From: Picochlorum sp. 'celeri' | Lineage: Eukaryota; Chlorophyta; Trebouxiophyceae | Assembly: GCA_010909725.1 (NCBI GenBank) | Contig: JAACMV010000006.1 | Location: forward strand, 372,001-436,000 | Direction: 5' to 3' | DNA length: 64,000 bases | In this document: positions 25,844 to 35,194 of the stretch, in pieces | Layout: every line of letters starts with the position of its first letter | Position numbering within the stretch: position 1 is the first letter of the stretch | Translations under genes and position numbers: made by a program | Notes under the pieces: model-generated | Database searches by the model: none | Told to the model about the DNA's origin: nothing | Seen by the model: the letters and a program-made list of their open reading frames with translations, nothing else

Positions 25844-27329
25844 TTATTCCCACTTGGCAGCAAGCACCTCAGCAAGGTCAACGACTCTCTGAGAGTAACC
25901 CCACTCGTTGTCGTACCATGCAACAACCTTGACCATATCATCTCCCATCACCATGGTGAGGGCAGAGTCAATGGTGGAGGAGACATCAGTCATGCGGTAA
26001 TCGCAGGACACGAGTGGCTCGTCAGACACGGCCAAGATTCCGTTCATCTTACCGTTGGCAGCGGTTCTGAAGGCCTCATTGACTTCCTCGGCGAAAGTCT
26101 TCTTCTCAACCTGCACGACCAAGTCCACAACGGACACGGTTGGTGTTGGGACACGGAGAGCAACTCCGTTCAGCTTTCCCTTGAGCTCAGGCAATACAAG
26201 AGCCACAGCCTTGGCAGCACCAGTGGTTGTTGGCACAATGTTCATGGCAGCGGCACGAGCACGTCTCAAATCGCGGTGAGAGGCATCCAACAATCTCTGG
26301 TCTCCGGTGTAAGAGTGTGTTGTGGTCATTGTTCCCTTGACGATGCCAAACTTCTCATCCAACACCTTGACGAACGGTGCCAAACAGTTGGTGGTGCAAG
26401 AGGCATTGGAGACAATGTTATCGGAGTGGCTGTAGTTCTCCTCGTTGACTCCAACAACGTAGGTTGGGATTCCGTCACCCTTTGCTGGGGCAGTGATCAA
26501 CACCTTCTTGGCTCCGGCCTCCAAGTGCTTGGAGGCTCCCTTCTCGTCAATGAAGACTCCAGTTCCCTCGATCACAATATCGATATCCATGGCTCCCCAT
26601 GGCAACTGAGTTGGGTCACGGTTGGACACAACCTTGATCTCCTTACCGTTGATGGTGAAGCTGTCATCTCCAGTGATCTTCACATCGGCACCGAATGTTC
26701 CCATGGTGGAATCGTACTTGAGCAAGTGAGAAGCCTGTTTCACTCCTCCAGAGTCGTTCACAACCACGACCTCGAGGTTAGAGCTATCACGGCCCTCCCA
26801 GCAACGCAAGAATTGACGGCCAATTCTTCCGAATCCATTAATGGCAACACGGCACTTCTTTGCGCAGGTGGTCACCTGACGGGAAGCTCCAGTAGAAGCA
26901 GATCTCTGCACGCATTAACAGTAGACAGCATATTAGAATTACTGCAAGAGATCAACACACTACAACAAACAGAAAAATGCCACATGCCCAGAACAGGCCT
27001 TGGGATCGCCATCCACAGGTGAGGGTCTACAATGTCAGGAAGCGATCTGGGCGACACGCTTCGTCAATCAACCCTCCAACATCCTACGGACAGACGCCAG
27101 ACCAGACGATTCAGCCCTGACCACCCGATTCCCCCCGCCGATCCATCTAATAGCACCGATTTAATGATAGATACTATGTGGCAATATCATTGCTATCCAA
27201 ATCGGCAATCGGCGAGTGGCTTTGTGGCTGGAGCACCCAGGGCACCGGCTTTCGACAACAACGTACACGTGGGGCACCCACACGCATTCCACCAACGCGA
27301 GTGGCAACAGATGTCATGAGAATAGCCAT
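25844..27329 (-). CDS. GAPA: Plastid glyceraldehyde-3-phosphate dehydrogenase, GapA type
   Basis: The Calvin-cycle enzyme reducing 1,3-bisphosphoglycerate, using NADPH. Exons 27329-27267 and 26905-25844 (361-bp intron GTACGT...GTGCAG) give 374 residues. The first exon is a short transit-peptide start ([21 protein letters not shown]) and the second opens [14 protein letters not shown] before the mature [13 protein letters not shown]. The NAD(P) loop reads [20 protein letters not shown], where Ser replaces the Asp that excludes NADP. The catalytic Cys is in [11 protein letters not shown]. The protein stops at LAAKWE and lacks the redox tail of GapB, so CP12 would be needed for redox control. 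Codon use is more GC-rich than its neighbours, as expected for high expression. The exon 1 assignment is inferred. Confidence 0.94.
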
Positions 27330-27725
27330 TTTACTTTGTAGACTTGATTGAGGTAGCAAAGTAAGCGGAATTTGATAATGCTCCAGGAGTTTGATGAAGG
27401 AACTCCCTTATCCGATAAGATGGGACGAACTATTTCGATACAACATGGCTCTATTTGTTATCTGTCCATCACACGGTGCCTTTGATGGGGAGGGATGGAC
27501 AAGGCACCTTCATCCTTTCCAGCCGAGTCATTGATGGGACTACTTCGAAAAGGAATGCTTTCCTGCAGTCATGTGGAGGTCGATACTCTCCACCTAGCAT
27601 GCACATCATCTAATCTATTAGGAAACAAAGCGACATATTCTCGCACATAGATTGAATTGCCGCACCACTCTAGGCGTGTGTACATTTGAACGTGACTCGT
27701 TGACGGCTGCTGCGACTGAGGGACA
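27330..27725. other. Divergent promoter region of GapA and RPL5
   Basis: A 396-bp region between two highly expressed divergent genes. It contains an 8-bp-stem inverted repeat (listed separately). No other feature is recognised. Confidence 0.5.
27475..27508. repeat. Inverted repeat in GapA-RPL5 promoter region
   Basis: GGTGCCTT at 27475-27482 pairs with AAGGCACC at 27501-27508 across an 18-base purine-rich loop. It may be a dyad binding site; its function is unknown. Confidence 0.45.
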
Positions 27726-28687
27726 ATGCCTTTGGCTGCTGTGACAAAGAATAGCGCATAGTACGTTGCTTTGTGGTGTACATGGATATAGTAGAGATAT
27801 AGATCATTAATTGTGTATGCTTGCCTCGTATGTGCAGCTTCTCCAGGTACCAGGTGAAGTATCGCCGTCGCCGAGAGGGAAAGACGGACTACAGAGCCCG
27901 TCTTCGCTTGTGTCGCCAAGATAAGAACAAATACAACACCCCAAAATATCGTATGATTGTGAGATTCACCAACAGGGATATTGTATGCCAGATCGCCTAC
28001 GCCACCCTGTCAGGCGACGTCATCGTCAGTGCGGCGTACTCACACGAGTTGCCACGCTATGGCCTGAAAGCTGGACTCACAAACTACTCTGCTGCGTACT
28101 GCACTGGTCTTTTGTTGGCTAGACGCACATTGCAGAAGTTTGGGTTGGACAAGGCGTATGAAGGTAATACTGAGGTTGATGACCTGGGAGAGGATTACAC
28201 GGTGGAGGCGAACGAAGAGGGGCCAAGGCCATTCTACTGTATTCTTGATACAGGGTTGAAGAGGACGAGTACAGGAAGCAAAGTCTTTGCTGCATTGAAG
28301 GGAGCTCTGGATGGTGGTCTTGACATCCCCCACAATGAGAAGAGGTTTGCTGGATATGAGCCAGACGAGAAGGAGTTTGACGCAGAAATCATGCACAAAT
28401 ACATTTTTGGAGGACATGTAGCAGAGTACATGGAGGAAATGATCGAAGAGGATCCGGAGAAATACCAGTCTCACTTTGCCGAGTACTTGAAGAATGGCAT
28501 TGAGCCAGATAACTTGGAAGAGATGTACGAGTCTGTCCATGAGGCCATTAGAGCAGATCCATCTCCAGCTCAGAAGAAGGAGAAGTCCCAGCCAACAAGT
28601 GGCACCAAGCAATGGAAAGCAAGGAAGCTCACCTACGACCAGAGGAAAGAGAACCTCAAGGCCAAGCTTGCTGCCCTCATGGGATAA
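27726..28687 (+). CDS. RPL5: 60S ribosomal protein L5 (uL18)
   Basis: Binds 5S rRNA in the large subunit. Exons 27726-27760 and 27838-28687 (77-bp intron GTACGT...GTGCAG) give 294 residues, the usual size. The first exon encodes [11 protein letters not shown] with the Tyr codon split across the intron. Family blocks: [59 protein letters not shown] and [11 protein letters not shown]. The tail is Lys-rich ([19 protein letters not shown]). TGTAA at 28732-28736 is the likely poly(A) signal. Confidence 0.96.
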
Positions 28688-28839
28688 GATGACATTGCTC
28701 TGCCTGAGTGATCGGGTTTATATATATCACATGTAAGAGTTTCATAGTAGTCTGATTCTTTCTTGGTTTATTAAAAATCGATTTTCATAAAGTTACAACA
28801 GTAGAAAAAAACTTTGATGATCTGAATGTTGCCATGTGC

Positions 28840-28871
28840 ATGTCAGATCTGGTCACCCAGCAGATCGTCAT
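28840..28871 (-). other. Hairpin with tandem G.A core downstream of SelW-like gene
   Basis: On the minus strand, GATCTG and CAGATC pair around a nine-base loop. Outside this stem, TGAC faces TGAC, giving opposed G.A/A.G pairs, and beyond that ATG faces CAT. This resembles a SECIS quartet, but the helix above it is only 6 bp (11-13 expected) and the loop has no AA. It starts about 45 bases after the stop of the SelW-like gene. Confidence 0.25.
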
Positions 28872-28916
28872 ATTCAATTCCACAAGGCTAGCATTTACGC
28901 TCAGTTTATCAACTCA

Positions 28917-29201
28917 TCAATGCAATTTGTCTAGAATACTTTCAAGATTCTTTATGAGGATTGGAATGCGCACATGTGAACTGTCAGTTGTAGACGGACC
29001 CTCTGCAGAGAAGGCTATCCTCTCGCCATTCAGTGATACATGGATTTGCTCTTCTGGGCTCATCTCTTCCTCGTATTCTTCGCCTTCGACAAGCACTTGA
29101 GGAAAACGCTCCTCAATACAATCTGCCATCTCAATGAAATCGTCAACACGTGCCCGATCATACCTTACCAACACAGTCGGTGGAGGAGGCCGATCGAGCA
29201 T
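28917..29201 (-). CDS. Small SelW/Rdx-like protein lacking the CxxC motif
   Basis: 94 residues. The fold pattern of the Rdx family (SelW, MIEN1) is visible: first strand PTVLVRYD, helix VDDFIEMADCIEERFP, strand VLVEGEE, then the strand pair IHVSLNGERIAFS and a C-terminal helix IPILIKNLESILDKL. Known members carry CxxC or CxxU right after strand 1; here that place reads YDRARVDD, so the thiol redox site is absent. The length matches the family. The ATG at 29201 lies in the same frame as, and six bases past, the TGA that ends the ORF at 29570-29208. Function unknown; it may be a non-redox member. Assignment is by pattern only. Confidence 0.5.
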   Translation of the reverse strand: MLDRPPPPTVLVRYDRARVDDFIEMADCIEERFPQVLVEGEEYEEEMSPEEQIHVSLNGERIAFSAEGPSTTDSSHVRIPILIKNLESILDKLH

Positions 29202-29207
29202 GGATTT

Positions 29208-29570
29208 TCATGCAAAATGCCGCCCTTGCTTTGCAAACATGCTGTCTATAGGCGAAACTCTACTCACTAAAGGTGCTCTTGAGATGATCTCGGTCGATAC
29301 TATGCGCAGAGTTGGTGCAGGAAGGTGTCGTGAAATACTACCACACAAGGTTCTAAAACTGTGCCCGCGACATCCAAATGCGTCATCATTTCGCAGCTCT
29401 CGAGACGTAATATGATTTTTAATACCAATATTCGATGCAGAAGAGGGTGTTGCCCCTTCAATGCCGGTGAGGTGAGAGAAAGCACGCAAGCTTGCGTTCC
29501 TCAGGACAGTCTCCCCGACTGGCCACTGCTGAACGGACCGAACCAAAAGGCTCCGATATCGATTCATCAT
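29208..29570 (-). other. ORF of 120 codons in frame with the SelW-like gene, separated by one TGA
   Basis: Starts MMNRYRSLLVRSVQQWPVG and is Arg/Ser-rich and acid-poor, like a mitochondrial presequence, with no recognised domain. It ends QGRHFA, TGA, and then the same frame continues through Lys-Ser into the Met of the 94-residue SelW-like gene. Readings: an unrelated 5' ORF, an N-terminal extension read through or recoded at TGA, a damaged gene, or an intron I failed to place. I could not find a phase-consistent intron with a good donor that removes the TGA and keeps strand 1. Confidence 0.3.
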
Positions 29571-29689
29571 TATTTATAGGCTTTGGGCCACAACCAAGAC
29601 ATCAAAAAGAGTTTTGCGGGCACGATTACGAAGGAAAGTTTCCTTAGGAATCGGGACGTCGGGGATTCTTGAATAAAAATTCTGTTGGT

Positions 29690-29790
29690 ATCCCGCATGG
29701 GGTTCGAACCCACGACCTTCGCTTTTATCCACCGCCACACGAGGTACTTGCGGTCCGGAGAGCGACGCTCTTCCACTGAGCTAGCGGGAC
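29690..29790 (-). tRNA. tRNA-Arg (CCG) with 30-nt intron
   Basis: Read on the minus strand from 29790. The acceptor GTCCCGC pairs with GCGGGAT. The D arm is GCTCAGTGGAAGAGC. The anticodon stem TCGCT/AGCGA closes a seven-base loop with C-T before anticodon CCG at 29758-29756. The T arm is GTGGGTTCGAACCCCAT. A 30-nt intron (29754-29725) sits one base 3' of the anticodon, the canonical eukaryotic nuclear position. The 3' CCA is not encoded. Confidence 0.9.
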
Positions 29791-30110
29791 TTGCGAGCGG
29801 TGTCCAGTCCCCAGACATGCTGGTACGGACACGCACAAAAATCACTCGATATTGCAATATTTCATGGAATACCATGGTCAGACTTATGCGCCCTGCTCAG
29901 AACGACGGGTTTTGAAGCCATTTAGCACTTGTAAAGGTATGTAAATAGATGCATAGAAGGATTCCTGTCACCTGCCATCCATAGAACTCATGAAGTGCTG
30001 GTGCATATCTGTGAGGATGTTTTCACAGGACAGAGACCCTCAGCAGCAGAGTAGTAGTAGTAGTACAAACAAATACAAGTATATATTATATCACACAACA
30101 AAAAGATCAA
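29791..30110. other. Intergenic between MYB 3' end and tRNA-Arg
   Basis: Holds the MYB 3' flank, with an ACT/AGT (GTA)n microsatellite at about 30049-30063, and the upstream region of the tRNA. No gene is seen. Confidence 0.4.
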
Positions 30111-31262
30111 CTACTGTTTCTGCTCATTGCCCTTCAAGAAGGAGATGAGTGACTCAATCTCACTTTGCGAGAAGTTGGACACTAATTGGACCAAATCCTC
30201 AGAAGGCTTGCCAACAGGCATCTGCACAGGTGGGCTGATTTCAACACCACTCTTCGACTGCTGGTTCAGCAACGTTTCTAGTATTTGCCTTTGCTCGCTG
30301 TTCAATGAACTTGAAGCCGAGGTGAACGAGAGGTTGTCAAGAATATCTGATGAATTCCCATTCCCCATCATCATCCTCTTGGAGTTGGAGGATGAGAATC
30401 CTCCTGGAGGCAATAAATTTTGCGATGCAGACTGCAACAAACTGTAAAAGTCTCCCATCGGTATTTGCTGTGATGGGGTTCCAGTCATCCGTGGAGCTCC
30501 CAGCGGCCAACTCGATAGGTATTGCCGCATCACATCAGAAGCCTCGAGAATATCCTTGGGAAACATGGAGTGACTGGTATTCATACCAGTTGATTTGGTA
30601 TTGTCCAGGGACGAGTGTGACATCTGACCTACTTTGAAAAGATTATGATACCGCGAGTCTTTGGGCAACAATGGGTCAATTTGCCTCCTCAGCATGTCTG
30701 CTGGCCCAGCGGCAGAGAGATCATCCGTGCTCCTCTGATCAAATGGCGTGGGAAGCGAGCTTCCACCATCCAATGTGGGTACACCTGCACCTACAGGTGT
30801 TTGGTCACGAGTTTGCATCGCAGGTTGCACACGTTCACGTCGCTGCCTCACAGAAGACCTCTCTGATGAACTCGCCTCAATCATTGTGTGCGTCCGTGTA
30901 CCTCGCTTCACCCCCACAAGAGTCACTGGAGCCGCATCATGAATCAGACTAGGGTGCTTCCTGCACAATGCACTCCATCTATTCTTCGCTGCATTATCAG
31001 TCCGATCCCCAAATCTCCTACTAATCTCTGTCCATTTATTCCCCAGCTCCTTGTGGTACCGTATAAGCTTCTGGTCCTCCTCCTCAGACCACGTCGTCGT
31101 CTTTGCATTTATCGTCAACGCATTCTTCCACCTCCGTCGACACTGCTTCCCCGTTTTCGTCTCCATTTCTCTCGCAATGTCAGCCCACTTATTCTCCCCA
31201 ATCCTCCTCACAAGCCCCCTGAGTTTCTCATCTTCTTCCCGCGTCCAAACCAACGTGGGCAT
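30111..31262 (-). CDS. R2R3-MYB transcription factor, FLP/MYB88-like
   Basis: Single exon, 383 residues from the ATG at 31262. The frame stays open 42 codons upstream, but those residues are unlike MYB N-termini. The two MYB repeats come at once: LVWTREEDEKLRGLVRR to QCRRRWKNAL, then TTWSEEEDQKLIRYHKELG to RTDNAAKNRWSALCRK. KQCRRRW and TDNAxKNRxSxLCxK match the FOUR LIPS/MYB88 group, which in land plants represses cell-cycle genes in stomatal lineages. The C-terminal half is Ser/Gln/Pro-rich and ends in acidic amphipathic segments (EDLVQLVSNFSQSEIESLI), possibly an activation or repression domain. Nuclear. Confidence 0.87.
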   Translation of the reverse strand: MPTLVWTREEDEKLRGLVRRIGENKWADIAREMETKTGKQCRRRWKNALTINAKTTTWSEEEDQKLIRYHKELGNKWTEISRRFGDRTDNAAKNRWSALCRKHPSLIHDAAPVTLVGVKRGTRTHTMIEASSSERSSVRQRRERVQPAMQTRDQTPVGAGVPTLDGGSSLPTPFDQRSTDDLSAAGPADMLRRQIDPLLPKDSRYHNLFKVGQMSHSSLDNTKSTGMNTSHSMFPKDILEASDVMRQYLSSWPLGAPRMTGTPSQQIPMGDFYSLLQSASQNLLPPGGFSSSNSKRMMMGNGNSSDILDNLSFTSASSSLNSEQRQILETLLNQQSKSGVEISPPVQMPVGKPSEDLVQLVSNFSQSEIESLISFLKGNEQKQ

Positions 31263-31802
31263 TTGATACACCTCGCTTGCTCTCACACACGTATATAAAT
31301 CTGCACATACAGTGCACAGTATTATATCGAATATGCCCAGTCGTCTCGTTGATTCCCAACCCCACCTCCCAACGTGAAACAGAAACAAACCACCCTCGGC
31401 ACCCCCATGCCATCTGTCTGTAACCTACCTTGGAACTTTTTAATAAATCAATGCTCCTAAATATCACGCAAGGGTAAGATACGCCTATTTCAATCGGAAA
31501 TGGAATGAAACTTTCGCACTGGTATCATGAAGTCGACAGTGCCCAGAGATCTCCTTTCTTTATACATCTATATCCAAAATAATGTATATAAAATGCATCC
31601 ACCCAGGCAATGCATTGTTGTATTTGGTAGAACAAGGTCAAGATCTCAGAAGAGTCTGGGTACATCACCAGCATGGCTGTGAATATTTGTAAGAGACGAG
31701 CATGCCCTATTTTTGTGATACTATTCATGTATCTTTCTCTCTCCTTCTCTCTACCGAAGTAGCAGCAGCAGCAGCAGAAGGAAGAAGAAGAACCAGAACA
31801 AG
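31263..31802. other. Divergent region between MYB and UBX genes
   Basis: 540 bp with no supported gene. Contains CTCTCTCTCC-type and (CAG)n/(GAA)n tracts near 31735-31795, just upstream of the UBX ATG. It probably holds two promoters and 5' UTRs. Confidence 0.45.
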
Positions 31803-33067
31803 ATGTCTTCTGCTGACACGGAAGCAGTTGATGACCAAAAAGTGTCTCAGTTTTGTGCAGTGACTGGAGCAGATGTGTCAAAGGCTTTACAGGTACTACA
31901 AGCGACAGATTTTAATCTGCAAGATGCTATAGAGCTATTCTTTGCGAGTGGAGAAGGGCAGGGTGGGGTTTCAACTGTGTTGAGGGAGGAGGAACGAGCG
32001 ACGCAGTTGCAAACACACGGCGGGGAGGAGGTTCGAGCACCCATGCCAACCAAGGTTGATCGGTTGTATGGGGATGTTTATGGGACGGAGGTGGGTGGGT
32101 CTGGGCGTGAGGGTACGACGGGTGCTTCCATTGTGGATGCATTTAGAAAGAGACTGGAGGAGCCTGGGAGCTCGCATGGCGATGGCAGGCTGTCTTCGAT
32201 GTTTGAGCCTCCGAGAGGGATTTTATGTACTGGTGGGTTTGAGCATGCGAAACAAGAGGCGCAGAGGAGGAATCGGTGGTTGGTGGTGAACATTCAGTCT
32301 CCATCCAACTTTGATAGCCATCGGCTGAATAGGGACACGTGGAGGGATGGAACCATACAGGCATTGGTGGAAGCGTATTTTATACTTTTTCAGACGTATG
32401 ATGTTGCGGAGCAAGGGCAAGAGTTGATGGCGTATTATGATGTAGAAGAGTTGCCTGTGATTTTGGTTGTTGACCCAGTGACTGGGGCTCCTATGAGGAG
32501 GTGGTATCGGTTTATAGAGGCAGTTGATCTTGCAGAGAATTTTATACCTTTTACGGAGATTTCGTTTGATGATCCTCGGGCAGCTCGCTTGGCAGCGTCA
32601 TCGATGAGGAAGAGGCATGGTGGGGTGAGTGTTTTAGAATCTGGAGGGCAGGACGAGTCATTTCCTTCCATGACAGAGATGGACGAAGATGAAGAATGTC
32701 CCGAGGAAAAGGCCCAGAAGGCAATGGAGTCCCTACCACCTGAGGAATCAGGGAGTGGAACATGTAGGATTGGTATGTTGTATTTGAATGCAGTGTGGAC
32801 AATACATGTTGTGCAATCAAACCCATGTTACTGCTCGCAGGCATCCGTCTGCCAGATGGTATGAGGATTCAAAGGCGATTTCCAACGAACATGCCTGTGT
32901 CTGTTCTGAAAACGTGGTGTATATCTGAGAATCTGGATGCTGCAGCAGGGAAACCTTTTGTCCTCGTGCGAGCAGAACCAGGCTCGTTGCCACTCGACGA
33001 TTGGTCGAGGTCCATCGATGAAAGCGGTGTTGCAAACTGCATGCTACAGATGAGATGGCACGAGTAA
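31803..33067 (+). CDS. UBA-UAS-UBX protein (UBXN7/Ubx5 type), p97/CDC48 adaptor
   Basis: Exons 31803-32772 and 32841-33067 (68-bp intron GTATGT...CTCGCAG) give 398 residues. UBA-like segment at about 14-47 (FCAVTGADVSKALQVLQATD). UAS thioredoxin-like domain at about 130-255 (GGFEHAKQEAQRRNRWLVVN, then YDVEELPVILVVDPVTG), with no redox cysteines. A UIM-like acidic stretch (MTEMDEDEECPEE) leads to the UBX domain (GIRLPDGMRIQRRFPTN ... LKTWCISENLD). Known relatives bridge ubiquitinated cullin substrates to the p97 unfoldase. A long hairpin lies about 50 bp after the stop. Confidence 0.92.
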
Positions 33068-33115
33068 CCTTGACGAGGGACAACAAGTGCATCATGCACA
33101 GCGTATTCTCATGCA

Positions 33116-33169
33116 ACATGCACGTCCCATCAAATAGACATGTTGATGGGATGAGAGCGTCGTGCATGT
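33116..33169. repeat. Long bulged hairpin just after the UBX gene
   Basis: ACATGCACG (33116-33124) pairs with CGTGCATGT (33161-33169), and TCCCATCAA (33125-33133) pairs with TTGATGGGA (33143-33151). That is 18 perfect pairs, with a 9-base loop and a 9-base bulge on the 3' arm. A smaller palindrome, GTGCATCATGCAC, lies at about 33087-33099. It probably falls in the UBX 3' UTR. Confidence 0.7.
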
Positions 33170-33332
33170 GCGCGTCGAGGACGTCGTAACAATGCACGAG
33201 TCCTGCAATTTACACGTGCGAAAAGCTCAACAACAGCATTAAAAATTCGTATTAATCGGTACATATAGTACGGAGATCGATTGACCTTGTAAGGGTCGTA
33301 TTATTCTTGTCCTTTTACCAACGAATCAAACG

Positions 33333-34280
33333 ATGGCGCCCCGAGCTCCAGCCAAAAAGGTGCGAGATGGCGTGTACACCTCCTCCGTAGGCATTTCTGA
33401 TGTCTATTGGGGTATTTTAGTAGTAGGATTTTGGTTGTGTCGGTTTCTGTTGTCGTTTGTCTTGGGTGTGAGCATACCAGTGATCCGAGACGGAGCATAA
33501 CAACCGCGCAACGGGTTTCCAAGGGTATTCCCATTTGTCTGATTTGACACGCCTAGATGCTCGCATATACGTGTTTATATTCAAATATTGTTCAAGCATG
33601 GCATTCAATCGGTGCAGGGCGCAACAGTAGCCACGAAGAAGAAGGCACCAGCTGCAAGGAAAGCAGTCACCAAAAAGACTGCTGCTGCTGCTGCGAAGAA
33701 AAAGGCTCCGGCAAAGAAGACTGCTGCTGCTACTGGAGTGAAAAAGACCACGGCGACAAAGAAAAAGGCTCCAGCAAAGAAGACTGCTACTACCGCTGTG
33801 AAGAAGACTCCGGTGAAGAAGGCTGCTGCTAGCGCCAAGAAGACTGCCGCAGCAACAAAGAAGAAGACACCAGCAAAGAAAACGACTGCCGCTGTCAAGA
33901 AGACAACAGCAACCAAGAAGGCCACTGCTGCAGCGACAAAGAAAAAGGCCCCAGCAAAGAAGACTGCTACTACCGCTGTGAAGAAAACACCGGCGAAGAA
34001 GGCTGCTGCAAGCGCCAAGAAGACTGCCGCAGCAACAAAGAAGAAGACACCAGCAAAGAAGGATGCTGCTACTGCTGTGAAGAAGACAACAACAACTAAG
34101 AAAAAGGCCCCAGCCAAGAAGACCGCTGCAGCAACTAAGAAAAAGGCCCCAGCCAAGAAGGCTGCTCCTGCAAAGAAGACTACTGCGGCAACAAAGAAGA
34201 AGACACCAGCAAAGAAAGATCCAGTCAAGAAAGCCGCCACAAAGAAGGCAGCAACCAAGAAATCATCACGAACAAAGTAG
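33333..34280 (+). CDS. Histone H1-like Lys/Ala/Pro-rich basic protein
   Basis: Exons 33333-33359 and 33618-34280 (258-bp intron) give 229 residues. The first exon encodes only MAPRAPAKK. The whole protein is built from KKAPAKKTAA, KKTPAKKAAASAKKT and AVKKTT-type units, with almost nothing but Lys, Ala, Thr, Pro, Val and Ser. No winged-helix globular domain of canonical H1 is visible, so it resembles an isolated H1 tail, as in trypanosome, dinoflagellate and bacterial H1-like proteins. It presumably compacts DNA in the nucleus. A 126-bp segment is duplicated with a 180-bp period. The antisense 217-codon ORF is a composition artefact. Confidence 0.82.
33755..34060 (+). repeat. Imperfect 180-bp-period duplication inside the H1-like gene
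   Basis: 33755-33880 and 33935-34060 are nearly identical (a few substitutions, for example GGCTCCAGC/GGCCCCAGC and AAGACTCCGG/AAAACACCGG). They encode the same 42-residue run of AKKT and KKTPAKKAAAS units, which implies recent expansion of the tail. Confidence 0.8.
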
Positions 34281-34411
34281 TAGTAGAGCTTCTACATGAA
34301 TTCTTGTTTCCAGGAAATTTGACATATATGACTCTCTTACATTCAAATTACATTTGTAGTTCCTCTATCTAGTAATGACTCCTTCTTCGAAGCACAAGCT
34401 TGTGATATACC

Positions 34412-34956
34412 TTACTTTTTTGGTTCCAACTGCACATTGGGATTTGTCAGCAAATCCGATTCATCCACTGGTATTCGCAGGCCATCTCGCTCCACCACCT
34501 CGGGGAGGGGCACACTATTCACTTGAGAGGCAATCATACCCACCGTATGCAACGGTGGAGCATCTACAAACGTGTGATGGCTCTGCAACTTCATGGCTAT
34601 CGCCACATCATCAGTCCCTATTGTATTCGTCTCTGCATGCATTTCTTTCGAAATCTCCTGCACCCATCATCCATCCATTAGGCTCATGGTACCACCATGT
34701 CAAAAAAATCAACGCACCTGTGCATCCTGTAGCACATTCGACGTGTATCCATACATGAAGCTCACGAGTTGGTCTACTACTCGACAATCATAATCCTCAA
34801 CTTTCTACGGATACAGAGCAAATACATGTCATTAAAAATCATAAAAACATGTCCATGTAAAGAATAACCTACAGCAGAGTCCAAAACATCACAAATTACT
34901 TGGACATCCCCAGGCAAAGGACCCCCTTTAAAAGTATCCTCCTCCTTGGATGGCAT
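34412..34956 (-). CDS. TAF9: TFIID/SAGA subunit TAF9
   Basis: Three small exons (34956-34873, 34804-34718, 34657-34412), with introns of 68 and 60 bp, all phase 0, give 138 residues. The histone fold runs from LPGDVQVICDVLDSA through VEDYDCRVVDQLVSFMYGY and VLQDAQEISKEMHAETNTIG to TDDVAIAMKLQ. After it comes the conserved TAF9 tail: SHHTFVDAPPLHTVGMIA, NSVPLPEV, GLRIPVDESDLLTNPNVQL. TAF9 pairs with TAF6 by a histone-like fold in TFIID and SAGA. Because the exons are only 80-250 bp, a single-ORF search finds just the last one. It is convergent with the H1-like gene. Confidence 0.92.
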
Positions 34957-35194
34957 ACTACCTATTTCCTTTAATGTTATGAATTTTTTTTAATGAGGTA
35001 TCAGCCATGCCCTGGCGTGGATATACCTTCCTCTTTTCAATGAGAAGTTCTCATGGAGCCTCTAGGAAACGATGGTCTCGATGGCCATCTCATCATGGGC
35101 CGAATTCACGCTACTCAAAACTAAAGAGCGATGCCCGCATCTCAGATTCATATATTATTGAGTGAGTATCATCTGAAAAGAAAGATGAATCCAT

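Noticed and set aside
28840..28871. Bona fide SECIS element
   Set aside because: The G.A core and flanking letters look right, but the upper helix is 6 bp, the loop lacks AA/CC, and the TGA is not at the CxxU position. It is kept only as a hairpin.
33605..34258. 217-codon minus-strand ORF, very hydrophobic (Phe/Ala/Val)
   Set aside because: Antisense of Lys/Ala codons (AAG, GCT) gives Phe and Ala runs. It mirrors the H1-like gene and is a composition artefact.
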